From a virus, in IMG/VR virus record IMGVR_UViG_3300036892_000014, positions 19,882-83,881 of that record: a stretch of 64,000 bases of DNA. One strand, 5' to 3'. Both the position numbers and the translations under genes were made by a program. The notes below the pieces were generated by a model. It worked only from the letters and a program-made list of their open reading frames with translations, made no database searches and was not told where the DNA came from. Below are positions 42,055-49,440 of this stretch, piece after piece. Numbering within the stretch: position 1 is the first letter of the stretch; each line of letters begins with the position of its first letter.

Positions 42055-42288
42055 TTAGAACTTCCACCAAGGCTTCTTGAGTCTCGATGGAGTAATCATC
42101 AAAGTGATTAACTGATACAGCCCGAGCAGGGAGTCTATCGTCATGTTGACGCGGAGAACGCCGTCCTTGATGAAGGCGAAGTCTTCAACCTTTGTCTCGG
42201 GTGCGGGCGTGATGCCGAATTCCACGATCAATGACCCATCCTTGACGACCACGTCTACCGTGGCACCGCAGCTAAGTTGTGCCTTCAT
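42055..42288 (-). CDS. 77-aa hypothetical protein
   Basis: Soluble, beta-prone (CGATVDVVVKDGSLIVEFGI) with a basic C-terminus (SRLKKPWWKF). Overlaps the preceding gene by 4 nt (ATGA). No motif recognised. Confidence 0.55.
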   Translation of the reverse strand: MKAQLSCGATVDVVVKDGSLIVEFGITPAPETKVEDFAFIKDGVLRVNMTIDSLLGLYQLITLMITPSRLKKPWWKF

Positions 42289-42623
42289 GATCGTTCCTTC
42301 AACCCCAAGACACGGAGCAAATCTTTGCGCATATCCTTTATCTTACGCTCTAACCACGCGGACTCAGCCATGTCGGCAGCATGCGCGATATCCTGCGCTA
42401 AATCCTTATCCATATTTAATTCTTCCGCGGCCTCAATAAAACCAGAGTTAGTGTGTTCGAATCCCTGAACAGCGCAGATCGGACAGAAGTCATACCCGAT
42501 CCCATACTCGATCCTAGTACCACGTTCGAAAAAGTCCGTGCACCGAATGTTGCCGCCCGGGAAAATTTCCCACCGCTTGTCCTTCAACTTGCCGAGCGCT
42601 TCTAGAAATTGTTCGTAGGTCAT
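42285..42623 (-). CDS. 112-aa hypothetical protein
   Basis: Contains FCPICAVQGFEH, a possible zinc knuckle with Cys and His, and helical charged C-terminus (WLERKIKDMRKDLLRVLGLK). Overlaps the integrase stop by 4 nt, so it is in the integrase transcription unit. Function unknown. Confidence 0.55.
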   Translation of the reverse strand: MTYEQFLEALGKLKDKRWEIFPGGNIRCTDFFERGTRIEYGIGYDFCPICAVQGFEHTNSGFIEAAEELNMDKDLAQDIAHAADMAESAWLERKIKDMRKDLLRVLGLKERS

Positions 42624-43510
42624 GACGCCTCCAGTTGGAACCCGAGTCCCGCCTGCTCCGCGAAAGCCTTGCGCTTCTGAATCTCTTCGCCAACCATGGT
42701 GTAGCGATCAGAGATTGTACTATCCGCGTGTCCAGCCCAGTAGTGAACCACTGGCTCTGGTATCCCAAGCATTCGCAGGTGGGTGACACGGAACCTGCGC
42801 AGGCTATGGAATCCACCGATTATACCATACTTCACTAACGCTTGTCTATAGAAACTTTCAGACTTCGAAAAGATCACCCCGCCGCCGAAGAGGTGCTTCT
42901 GTACGAAGGCACACAACGTAGAGTGCATATCCACTTCCCGAACACCCGCCGGGGTCTTCGGGCTGTCCTCTCCCCGCTGGCGAGATACTAAGACTTTACA
43001 CCCATCGAAGTGATTTGCCACGTCCGACCGGCTGTTCGAGATATCCAGTGCCTCATTCACACGGAGGCCGGTCCCAGCCAATAAGGCGATCAAACAGGCG
43101 GTTTCAGTGTCCGAAGCCTCTAGAGCCAGTTTGATGGCTCCTGCGACCGCTGTAGCGTTTGCTATGGGTCTTCGCTGATTCTCTACGACCGGCAAGTCAA
43201 TAAAGTCTGAATTCCACGTCCTAGGGTACATCTGGTTCCCGTTTTCGTCTACCGCCGATGCGATAATCTGTTTTAAGATATTGATAACAAGGGAGATAGT
43301 TGCCGCCGAAAGCCTCTTTTCAGACAGTGAAGCGATCAGAGACTTAACTGCCCCATTATCAATGACTTCAACTTTCTTCTTCCCGAGCACTGGAACTAAG
43401 TGCTTATTTATCATCATCTTATACGTGTACGCCGTGCTTGAGCGGATCGGGTTCCGCTTGCGGTTCGTGCTCTGTTTGAGAAACGTGTCGGCCTGTTCCT
43501 TGAATGTCAT
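42620..43510 (-). CDS. Tyrosine recombinase (phage integrase)
   Basis: 296 aa. Catalytic residues are all visible: R150 in TGLRVNEAL, a probable K185 in SPKTPAG, H235-x-x-R238 in FHSLRRFR, H261 in WAGHADST and Y270 in SDRYTMV. The N-terminal 100 residues form the core-binding SAM-like domain. It would integrate the phage into, and excise it from, the host chromosome. It has its own promoter and was likely controlled with the regulators at 14.4-14.9 kb. No attP core could be identified by eye. Confidence 0.9.
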   Translation of the reverse strand: MTFKEQADTFLKQSTNRKRNPIRSSTAYTYKMMINKHLVPVLGKKKVEVIDNGAVKSLIASLSEKRLSAATISLVINILKQIIASAVDENGNQMYPRTWNSDFIDLPVVENQRRPIANATAVAGAIKLALEASDTETACLIALLAGTGLRVNEALDISNSRSDVANHFDGCKVLVSRQRGEDSPKTPAGVREVDMHSTLCAFVQKHLFGGGVIFSKSESFYRQALVKYGIIGGFHSLRRFRVTHLRMLGIPEPVVHYWAGHADSTISDRYTMVGEEIQKRKAFAEQAGLGFQLEAS

Positions 43511-43530
43511 GTTTTCAACCTCTGGACTTA

Positions 43531-43559
43531 ATACTAACTTAAGCGCAGGGATTTGTCAA
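43531..43559 (-). promoter_or_regulatory. Integrase promoter
   Basis: Minus strand TTGACA (43554-43559), 17-nt spacer, TAGTAT (43531-43536), ending 21 nt upstream of the integrase ATG. It overlaps the 3' end of the small gene at 43539-43700. Confidence 0.75.
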
Positions 43560-43700
43560 GTCTTTTCTTTTCTTCATCGCCAGAATCAGGTCGTCCGCGC
43601 ACTTTCTGCACCCGCCGAGCCCGTTCAAGAAGATGATAATGCGCCGACCGTGGGCACGGCAGTACACGGGCGGCTTCTTGCTAACCCACTCGGCCTTCAC
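43539..43700 (-). CDS. 53-aa zinc-binding-type small protein
   Basis: GTG start inside the preceding stop (GTGA). Starts (M)KAEWVSKKPPVYCRAHGRR and has a C-x2-H ... C-x2-C arrangement (CRAH; CRKC) typical of small zinc proteins. Its 3' end contains the integrase promoter. Coupled translation and spaced Cys/His support reality. Confidence 0.55.
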   Translation of the reverse strand: MKAEWVSKKPPVYCRAHGRRIIIFLNGLGGCRKCADDLILAMKKRKDLTNPCA

Positions 43701-44029
43701 TTCACCGCCCAAGCGAGCAGCGCCGCCTTGTTGAGGCCGCTGAACCGCATGCAGCCCACTAAGAAGTCGCCCTCGTAGAAGTAAGCGTTCCAGCCGAACT
43801 TTCCCCAGCCCGTTACAGGGAGTCCGAAAAGTCTTTCTTCGATGACGTTGGAATAAGCGAAACGAACGTACTGCCCTAAGAGTTCTCTCGGCTGTCCACT
43901 TAGGATCACCCGCTTCAATTCCCTCCGACGAACGCGGCGGTACACCCTACCGTCATCAGTCAATTGGGAGAGATAGAGCCACCCGAGTTTAAACGTCTTG
44001 CCGCCTTCGGCTGTGATATATTCGCTCAT
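43697..44029 (-). CDS. 110-aa hypothetical protein
   Basis: Basic N-terminal half (YRRVRRRELKRVI), then aromatic-rich (GWGKFGWNAYFYEGDF). Starts within the stop of the preceding gene (ATGA). No motif recognised; a nucleic-acid-binding role is conceivable from charge only. Confidence 0.55.
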   Translation of the reverse strand: MSEYITAEGGKTFKLGWLYLSQLTDDGRVYRRVRRRELKRVILSGQPRELLGQYVRFAYSNVIEERLFGLPVTGWGKFGWNAYFYEGDFLVGCMRFSGLNKAALLAWAVK

Positions 44030-44184
44030 GTTGTTTTCCTTTCGAGCGGGTCAACCCAAACCCCAGGCTTCCTCGCTTCGATGATTCGTTTCGTGTACTC
44101 ACGCACCGACTCGCGTTCCTCGGCGGTCAGTGCGTTCTGCTCGGCCCGCTTGATGTTTGCGTTAATCCAGAAGTAATTCTCCAT
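44026..44184 (-). CDS. 52-aa hypothetical protein
   Basis: ATG at 44184 abuts the preceding stop, and its TGA overlaps the next ATG. Starts MENYFWINANIKRAEQNALT, continues as one charged amphipathic helix, and ends VWVDPLERKTT. Packed with no spare bases between neighbours, which supports a real gene. Confidence 0.55.
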   Translation of the reverse strand: MENYFWINANIKRAEQNALTAEERESVREYTKRIIEARKPGVWVDPLERKTT

Positions 44185-44436
44185 TCAATCCTCTGAGACA
44201 ATTAAGAAGCCGTCTTTGACCATCGTGTTTCTTGTACGTACGAACGCGTAAAAATGTTGTCCCCAAGGAGACCCCTGCGGGTACGGAACGTACTTCTCTC
44301 GTAGTTCGCTATAGAATTTACCCAGTGCCTCACTCGCTGTTAGTTCTGCCTTAAGGGTCGCTGACTTCACGGCTTCTAGTCCCGCTAGCTCTGTGAGTTC
44401 TTCGCACGTTAACTTCGCAACCTTGATGATGTTCAT
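44185..44436 (-). CDS. 83-aa hypothetical protein
   Basis: ATG at 44436, preceded by GGTGG and overlapping the preceding stop (ATGA). Helical first half (LTCEELTELAGLEAVKSATL), then KYVPYPQGSPWGQHFYAFVR. No family recognised. Confidence 0.55.
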   Translation of the reverse strand: MNIIKVAKLTCEELTELAGLEAVKSATLKAELTASEALGKFYSELREKYVPYPQGSPWGQHFYAFVRTRNTMVKDGFLIVSED

Positions 44437-44618
44437 TCGCCCACCTTTTGGATATGCCGAATTTCTTCGAAAGGAACGAACACCGCTTTGTCTCTGTATT
44501 CCGTCGTGTACCCGCCCATCTTGCGAAGTCTCTCTAACGCGATGGCTAGCGTTGTCGCACCTGTATGATACTCTTCCCTGTTGTAATCGCCTGACCTCGA
44601 TTGAATGTAAATTTTCAT
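44433..44618 (-). CDS. 61-aa hypothetical protein
   Basis: ATG at 44618 overlaps the preceding stop (AATGA) behind GGGGTG. Starts MKIYIQSRSGDYNREEYHTG; likely small alpha/beta fold. Function unknown. Confidence 0.5.
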   Translation of the reverse strand: MKIYIQSRSGDYNREEYHTGATTLAIALERLRKMGGYTTEYRDKAVFVPFEEIRHIQKVGE

Positions 44619-45025
44619 TTTGCACCCCACATCGGAAGATAATCACATATGAATATGGTCTGTTCCTTGGTCGCGTAGAATGCAACCGCTGTCGCATACT
44701 CTCCCGACCCATACTCGGGATTATTATCGTAAAAGGTTACGGGGTTGAGTTTCTTCTTGAACGCTAAGCACTTCACGTGAAACAGTTCGGCTGTGTCACG
44801 CGCCTGAAGAATGATCGTGGTCACCGGAACGAAGTCCGCCCTGTACATGAGAATCTTGGACGCATTCTCCGAGTTGAAGACTTCGTCCGCGTGACGCAGC
44901 TTCGACGCCACGTGGCACGCCTGAGCAATCTGCCGCCCGGGCGGTTGCAGGACGACTCGGGACTGACCCTGAATCGTTCCTGCAACAATCACATAGATGC
45001 GTCGTTCTTTGGTTTCTTCGATCAT
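44615..45025 (-). CDS. PTH2-like (peptidyl-tRNA hydrolase fold) protein
   Basis: 136 aa. The segment GRQIAQACHVASKLRHADEV, followed by VTTIILQARDTAELFHVKCL and ending FICDYLPMW, recalls the PTH2 family: GK/R-x-AxQ-x-xHA helix, a beta strand with x-xDxxEL, and a C-terminal G..LPLW. Bacterial phages occasionally carry such proteins. If active it would release peptides from tRNA; substitution of the family's conserved residues cannot be judged by eye. Confidence 0.45.
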   Translation of the reverse strand: MIEETKERRIYVIVAGTIQGQSRVVLQPPGRQIAQACHVASKLRHADEVFNSENASKILMYRADFVPVTTIILQARDTAELFHVKCLAFKKKLNPVTFYDNNPEYGSGEYATAVAFYATKEQTIFICDYLPMWGAK

Positions 45026-46248
45026 TCGATAACCTTTGTCACACGGTACTCATAACCAACGCCTAGGAATTTCATCTGACGCAACGCCTCGTCGTTAGCC
45101 TTACGTACGTCGGTATAGAGAACGGTATAGAGATTCTTCCCATCGACGTTTTGGTTCCTAGAACGCCTCCACTTGGGATGACCTTGGGATTTGTATTCGA
45201 TGATGTACTTCTCTAATTTTGCTTCCGTTGTCAACGGCCCAGCGTATAGCTTATGTTGTCCTTCGCCGATGTATTCCCAAACGGTGATCTTGCGGGCGCG
45301 TGAAGTGCTGCGGCTGGATTGGACGGACTTCCCAGTATCACGCCACGACTTGCTGCGGAAGACGCCGCCTGCGGCGTTCCCGAGGTCTTCAGGCTTATAC
45401 CCTTGGGCCGTCAACTTTTCCTGAACATGTCCGATGTGAACAAACTTCAACTCTTTGCCAGCTTCGATGGCGGCGGCCTTAGCGATGCCGAACACCTTCG
45501 AGTGAGCCTTGACTGCACGGGCGATCCCCTTTTCCTTCAGCGCCACACCGACAGGCTTCTGTTCGGCGAACGGGATAACATTGCTGACGATGGACGCGGC
45601 GAGAGGCTTCAAGTCTTTCGTTCCGAATCCGCCGACTCGACCATCGTCTTTCTTGATTAAATACCCAGAGTATTTAGATGTTGGGCCGTATACTTCAGTC
45701 ACAGTGCCAGGTCCATTCCAACCGTATCCGTAAGTGATCTCAACGCGGTCGCCGACCTTGTATTCAGGTTTGGGCTGTTGAGGATCAATCGTGACGGTAG
45801 GCGTGGCTGGAACGAGTTCGAGGACGAACGAAGGATAGCCATAACTCATGTAGCAGACCGTAACCTGAATGTCCTTTTCCAGACTACGTTTCGTGGACGT
45901 GACAACACCCGTCTTGCCGACACTCTTGTCCATTTGTGGCACCCAAGCGTTCTTCCAACCGTCTTCATGGGTCTTGGCTTTGCGAAGAATCTTGACTCGG
46001 TCGCCGACCTTGTATTGTGGGATAGGTGGTGAGATTAGAGGTTCGAGAACAAATGTGGGATAACCATAATTGCCCGCGCCGTCAACTGAAAGCTGAACGT
46101 TCTTTTCATTCGCGTCGTACCGCGTGACCGTGCCGATCTTTCCCACGGCATCATCCATATCGGATTCCCATGAGTTCTTCCAACCGTTTTCATGGGTTAC
46201 AGCCTTGCGAAGAATTTTAACTTTGTCGCCTTTTTCGAATGTCGTCAT
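45022..46248 (-). CDS. KOW/SH3-like repeat protein (MIB/HERC2-like modules)
   Basis: 408 aa with GGAGGC upstream. Two closely related N-terminal units of about 75 residues (GDKVKILRKA, GWKNSW, VGKIGTVT, YGYPTFVLE; and GDRVKILRKA, GWKNAW, VGKTGVVT, YGYPSFVLE) and a third, KOW-like unit (KVGDRVEITYGYGWNGPGTV). The C-terminal 200 residues are basic (SRSTSRARKITVWEYIGEGQ). Modules of this type bind proteins or nucleic acid. No enzyme motif; may modulate host machinery (inference). Confidence 0.6.
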   Translation of the reverse strand: MTTFEKGDKVKILRKAVTHENGWKNSWESDMDDAVGKIGTVTRYDANEKNVQLSVDGAGNYGYPTFVLEPLISPPIPQYKVGDRVKILRKAKTHEDGWKNAWVPQMDKSVGKTGVVTSTKRSLEKDIQVTVCYMSYGYPSFVLELVPATPTVTIDPQQPKPEYKVGDRVEITYGYGWNGPGTVTEVYGPTSKYSGYLIKKDDGRVGGFGTKDLKPLAASIVSNVIPFAEQKPVGVALKEKGIARAVKAHSKVFGIAKAAAIEAGKELKFVHIGHVQEKLTAQGYKPEDLGNAAGGVFRSKSWRDTGKSVQSSRSTSRARKITVWEYIGEGQHKLYAGPLTTEAKLEKYIIEYKSQGHPKWRRSRNQNVDGKNLYTVLYTDVRKANDEALRQMKFLGVGYEYRVTKVIE

Positions 46249-46649
46249 AGTAGCCTCCTAGATTTTCTTTCTTCGTTTAACTTGTATCCTTCTTGAATCC
46301 TCAACCGAAGCTGATATGTTGCAAACCAATCCACTTCTGCGCCCTTGGTAACCACCACCGCTTTTAGCCCCTCACTCGCCTTGTGATCGATTTGACCCGC
46401 CATCCGTCCTTGCGAAAAGCAGATCACGAGTTCTTCAGATCGTGTACGGTACTCGTTTTGAATCTCTTTGTCGATCATCTTTTCTTCCGTCGTCTTCTCA
46501 TTGTCTGGTTTGGCGAAGATGCCAGGGGTCACATAGCAGTCCCGGTATTTCTTGCAAGAGGGACACTGCGCGTACTCGTGAGCATGAAAAGGAAACTCCG
46601 TGGGAAGATTTAATTTTCGCTTGACGCGGCACTCTTCACAAAAGATCAT
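46245..46649 (-). CDS. Zinc-ribbon-like hypothetical protein
   Basis: 134 aa. Starts CEEC (residues 4-7) and has CPSCKKYRDC (about 29-38), a four-to-five Cys arrangement like a zinc ribbon, followed by charged helices (KTTEEKMIDKEIQNEYRTRS). Overlaps its neighbours by 1-4 nt. Likely nucleic-acid or protein binding; unknown target. Confidence 0.55.
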   Translation of the reverse strand: MIFCEECRVKRKLNLPTEFPFHAHEYAQCPSCKKYRDCYVTPGIFAKPDNEKTTEEKMIDKEIQNEYRTRSEELVICFSQGRMAGQIDHKASEGLKAVVVTKGAEVDWFATYQLRLRIQEGYKLNEERKSRRLL

Positions 46650-47104
46650 TACCAGAGCCCCTTGAAACCACCTTTATCGGCGATTCGAATCATGCAATCT
46701 TGAAATTTCTGACCGTGTTTATCCTCACCTTCATCGATACCATTGATACTGTCGTATTGATGGCAATCCTCATGGATTAAACTCATCTCCGCTTGTTCTT
46801 CGGTTGTGTTATAGTGCGGGTCGATTTGAATATGCCACAAACCGTCGCTGTCGTGATGAATGAATGCACTGTCCTGGTCTTTGCTCAGGTCGGCGAGTTC
46901 TATCCTGGTCAAGTACGTCGGTAGACCGCCGTAAAAGAAGGCGTCATTAAACGTTCGGTTCGCATCACTCAACTTTCCGACTGTCGGTTTTAAGTCCGCC
47001 GCATCGGCTGCTGACGAAACAACAGACGGCGCACCGCAGCCCATAAAGTAGGCTGCGATGCCCGCCAGGGTGACCGTGACGATGATCTTCTGCCAAGTTT
47101 TCAT
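46649..47104 (-). CDS. SprT-like metallopeptidase-type lipoprotein
   Basis: 151 aa. Signal peptide with lipobox at C23 (GIAAYFMGCGAP), so probably a membrane-anchored lipoprotein. HEDCH (residues 112-116) gives the HExxH zinc motif, and H131 in KHGQKFQDCM fits the third ligand of SprT-like domains (H-G-x-x-F). First gene of a unit behind a strong promoter. A phage-encoded exported lipoprotein expressed from an early unit could alter the envelope (superinfection exclusion or lysogenic conversion); this is inference. Confidence 0.65.
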   Translation of the reverse strand: MKTWQKIIVTVTLAGIAAYFMGCGAPSVVSSAADAADLKPTVGKLSDANRTFNDAFFYGGLPTYLTRIELADLSKDQDSAFIHHDSDGLWHIQIDPHYNTTEEQAEMSLIHEDCHQYDSINGIDEGEDKHGQKFQDCMIRIADKGGFKGLW

Positions 47105-47121
47105 AATTGCCTCACTTCGGA

Positions 47122-47150
47122 AGTGTACCCCAGTTTTGGTCGTTTGTCAA
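47122..47150 (-). promoter_or_regulatory. Promoter of the SprT-like lipoprotein unit
   Basis: Minus strand TTGACA (47145-47150), 17-nt spacer, TACACT (47122-47127). The mobile element's target duplication begins 4 bp upstream of the -35 box. Confidence 0.75.
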
Positions 47151-47174
47151 GTGTTATTTTGGGGAATTATATAC

Positions 47175-47333
47175 TTAACTTCCCGCAACTTTCTTTGCTT
47201 CCAGCAAAACATCCATTAGTTTTTCACGGGCCTCTTCAAGTTCTAGAATAGATGCTTCGTCGCCCTCGTCATTGTTACGTTGAATCGCGCCCTCATATCG
47301 GCACAAAATTTTCATCAATTCTTCTCTGGTCAT
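47175..47333 (-). CDS. 52-aa helical passenger protein of the element
   Basis: ATG at 47333 within the preceding stop (AAATGA). Starts MTREELMKILCRYEGAIQRN; wholly helical and acidic, ending EAKKVAGS. Its TAA lies inside the left terminal inverted repeat, so gene and element end together. Function unknown. Confidence 0.6.
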   Translation of the reverse strand: MTREELMKILCRYEGAIQRNNDEGDEASILELEEAREKLMDVLLEAKKVAGS

Positions 47334-47575
47334 TTGATCCTCTTAACAGGCAATAGACAACCCATATCTTTAATCCATGCAACGATTTCCGTGTCTTCTA
47401 GTGCTTGTCTGATTATTTGGCGATCTAACTCTCTGCCGTCCGGTCCGGTTAATTCATCTGCGTGGACAACTATACTGCCGAGTTTGACCGCGAGATTTAA
47501 AGTAAGAATTTTCGTGTTTGCAAGTGCATGTCCTACAGTTTCATCTGGTTTTGGCTTGCGTGCGCCTTTTCTCAT
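47330..47575 (-). CDS. 81-aa passenger protein of the element
   Basis: AAGGAG upstream. Starts MRKGARKPKPDETVGHALAN, with a helical C-terminal half (LDRQIIRQALEDTEIVAWIK). Coupled to the 52-aa gene by a 4-nt overlap. Possibly a two-gene cargo; toxin-antitoxin organisation is possible but there is no motif to support it. Confidence 0.55.
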   Translation of the reverse strand: MRKGARKPKPDETVGHALANTKILTLNLAVKLGSIVVHADELTGPDGRELDRQIIRQALEDTEIVAWIKDMGCLLPVKRIK

Positions 47576-47591
47576 CGTAATCTCCTTGCTT

Positions 47592-47711
47592 TCAGCAGAA
47601 GGAAGTTAAGTATATAATTCCCTTATTTTGCGAGGACCCATTCATCGCCGCAAAACGCAGCGAAGACATTGATCCCGAGTGATCCCGGGAGATTCCTAAG
47701 TATTGTTTCAT
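47592..47711 (-). pseudogene. Truncated start of a vWA-like gene
   Basis: 39 codons: MKQYLGISRDHSGSMSSLRF then a quick stop inside the right inverted repeat. The DHSGSMSS segment is a MIDAS-type (DxSxS) motif at the N-terminus of phage von Willebrand A-like proteins, which are normally a few hundred residues. Removing the element and one target copy still gives a stop within three codons, so the gene was probably already truncated before insertion. Confidence 0.55.
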
Positions 47712-47947
47712 GATCCCCTCTTCTTTCTGGTTTCTTTGCGAACCCTCTGAAGGAACGTGATAACCTTGTCGAGCGAACTTACGCGAACCGGAACGCTCCA
47801 ACTTATATTATTCATGTGTCCGCGAAAAACTTCCCCGTCTACAACCACTACCCCGTCGGATATGTTCCAATCAATATTGACAACATCCTGGTCTTTGACC
47901 GTACCTACAGTGCTGATCGATGTTTGACAAATTTTTCCTGATTTCAT
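47708..47947 (-). CDS. 79-aa hypothetical protein
   Basis: GAGGGAAC upstream, ATGA overlap with the vWA remnant. Beta-prone (VVNIDWNISDGVVVVDGEVF) with a basic C-terminus. No domain recognised. Confidence 0.55.
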   Translation of the reverse strand: MKSGKICQTSISTVGTVKDQDVVNIDWNISDGVVVVDGEVFRGHMNNISWSVPVRVSSLDKVITFLQRVRKETRKKRGS

Positions 47948-47953
47948 GTTCCC

Positions 47954-48166
47954 TCACTTTGTGTTAACAGATTTAAATAGCGAGCCCGCAACATAACTTA
48001 AGCAGAACGTCTTCCAAAACGTCATCGTTGTGACGCCGAAAAGAAACTGAAGAATGCCCGGCGCGATCAAATAGTTGATCGCCCACATAAGCGGATACGC
48101 AAAGATCAATGTAAAGAACGCTATCGACGCGAACATGCCGATACCAGCCAAAATTGCTTTAATCAT
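47954..48166 (-). CDS. 70-aa membrane protein
   Basis: ATG at 48166 behind AGGAAG. Two membrane spans (ILAGIGMFASIAFFTLIFAY; INYLIAPGILQFLFGVTTM) with a third weak hydrophobic segment. Small early membrane proteins of this type are common in tailed phages; superinfection or lysis roles possible. Confidence 0.6.
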   Translation of the reverse strand: MIKAILAGIGMFASIAFFTLIFAYPLMWAINYLIAPGILQFLFGVTTMTFWKTFCLSYVAGSLFKSVNTK

Positions 48167-48288
48167 TTCTTCCTCTCTTCTGCACAGCCTACACAGTAGG
48201 TGTACATGCCGATCTTGACCCTTGGGTCTTCGGCCTTCAAGACTACTCTGCATTTCCCGAAGTTTGCGCAAACACTCGTTTGGCTCAT
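48163..48288 (-). CDS. 41-aa Cys-rich small protein
   Basis: Stop and start overlaps on both sides (ATGA). Starts MSQTSVCANFGKCRVVLKAE and ends YCVGCAEERKK: four Cys in C-x5-C ... C-x2-C spacing suggest a zinc-binding mini-protein. Real by context although very short. Confidence 0.55.
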   Translation of the reverse strand: MSQTSVCANFGKCRVVLKAEDPRVKIGMYTYCVGCAEERKK

Positions 48289-48449
48289 GGCTTCGCCCCG
48301 GTCTGCTTCTCTCGCTCCAGTCTGGCTTCCTCTTGGGTCTCGAATGGTCCGACGCGTTCGATGCAGCCTGTCTTGTTCACGAACACAGTGAACCAGCCCG
48401 TGCCTGTGCCGCGTCCCGTGACGTATTGAAACTCGCCTGTCGTAGTCAT
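48285..48449 (-). CDS. 54-aa hypothetical protein
   Basis: GGAGG upstream of ATG at 48449. Starts MTTTGEFQYVTGRGTGTGWF and ends with a charged helix (EEARLEREKQTG). Overlaps both neighbours by 4 nt. Confidence 0.55.
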   Translation of the reverse strand: MTTTGEFQYVTGRGTGTGWFTVFVNKTGCIERVGPFETQEEARLEREKQTGAKP

Positions 48450-48547
48450 TTTTTCCTCCGTAGTCGAATTGCGAAAAGAGTCAGAAGCGCCGCAAGATCA
48501 GACAGTAGCAGCGCGAAGCATGCCTTGTAGAAGTCGAGTATCGTCAC
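48446..48547 (-). CDS. 33-aa membrane peptide
   Basis: GTG start in the ligase stop (GTGA) behind AGAGGG. One membrane span with basic end: TILDFYKACFALLLSDLAAL then LTLFAIRLRRKK. Topology and coupling support it; role unknown. Confidence 0.45.
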   Translation of the reverse strand: MTILDFYKACFALLLSDLAALLTLFAIRLRRKK

Positions 48548-49440
48548 ATATCCCTCTCATCTCGGAACCCCAGAAAACCGGGGAATCTCGGTGCGACCTT
48601 ACTGCCCGTCGGAAAATATTTATACTTGACTATCTTCCCTACAAGTTTCTCTCGATCTCGCCAGAGTCGTGCACGATCTGACGCAGTGAAGCCGCCACCG
48701 ATTTGAAACTCAACGCCGTCGTAGATTCCACCGAGCCCGTGCACGTCGAAGCCGCCCAGAGTGCCCTTGCCAACGAGTCCAGCCTTCGCGCTAGAGCGCT
48801 CAGTTCGACCGAGAGCGTTTGTCTTTTTCTCGTTCGTATTCTCTTGCTCTTCATAGAAGCCATCGATCACCGCCTCTCCGTTTAGGAAACGTTTCAGTTT
48901 AAGAAGAAAGCCCTCATTCACCGTCGAGCGGCCAGTTTTATACGGGCCGTTTATCATGCGAACCATGACACCTTCATGCCCCTGTCCTAGTGCGTCGGCC
49001 TCAAACTTGAGAAGTTCTTCTTCATTGTTTATCAAAGTATGTCCTAGCACATACCACCCGTCAGGTTTTCCTTGAAGGCTCAGGGTTGCTTCTGCTAGAC
49101 GGTCAGAGAATGTTCGAAATGGATTTTTGTGGTATTTATCGAACACATAGAACCTAATACCGGTGGCGTCTTTGTCGTCTGACATCACGATGCTGGTCGT
49201 ATTCCTGTAGCAATCCTTATGCGCTGGGTCGCCGTAGATCAATTCTCCGTCAAGACTTTCGGGCAGTCCCTTGAACATTTCTTGCACTTGACGGTTCGGA
49301 ATCTCTTTGAGCGAACGGCTGAGCAGTCGCCCGCCCTGTACAGTTGCTCTAATCCCGTCGAGCTTGATCGAGACGAGTACGGGAAACTTCAGCGTCGAGG
49401 TGTCCTCGATGGATGACGCGAGCATCGGACGAAATGTCAT
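48544..49440 (-). CDS. ATP-dependent DNA ligase
   Basis: 298 aa from the ATG at 49440, chosen because it overlaps the preceding stop (ATGA); a longer upstream frame reads through the neighbour. Motif I is K26-L-D-G (VSIKLDGIRA), where Lys would be adenylylated. Further family motifs: LDGELIY, FYVFDKY, GHEGVMVRM and LKLKRF. The C-terminal OB domain is around residues 205-295. It would seal nicks in replication and recombination, as in T7-type phages. Confidence 0.88.
   Translation of the reverse strand: MTFRPMLASSIEDTSTLKFPVLVSIKLDGIRATVQGGRLLSRSLKEIPNRQVQEMFKGLPESLDGELIYGDPAHKDCYRNTTSIVMSDDKDATGIRFYVFDKYHKNPFRTFSDRLAEATLSLQGKPDGWYVLGHTLINNEEELLKFEADALGQGHEGVMVRMINGPYKTGRSTVNEGFLLKLKRFLNGEAVIDGFYEEQENTNEKKTNALGRTERSSAKAGLVGKGTLGGFDVHGLGGIYDGVEFQIGGGFTASDRARLWRDREKLVGKIVKYKYFPTGSKVAPRFPGFLGFRDERDM

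Larger units (their letters stand above)
47162..47622. mobile_element. 461-bp transposon-like (MITE-like) element with two passenger genes
   Basis: The 22-bp ends at 47162-47183 and 47601-47622 are perfect inverted repeats (outer end GGGAATTATATAC). They are flanked immediately by an 8-bp direct repeat TTATTTTG at 47154-47161 and 47623-47630, a classical target-site duplication. No transposase is inside, so movement would need one in trans. It carries two overlapping small - strand genes, and its left repeat holds the stop codon of one. An 8-bp duplication with GGG-ended repeats occurs in several IS families (for example IS1595-like), but the family is not established. Confidence 0.8.
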
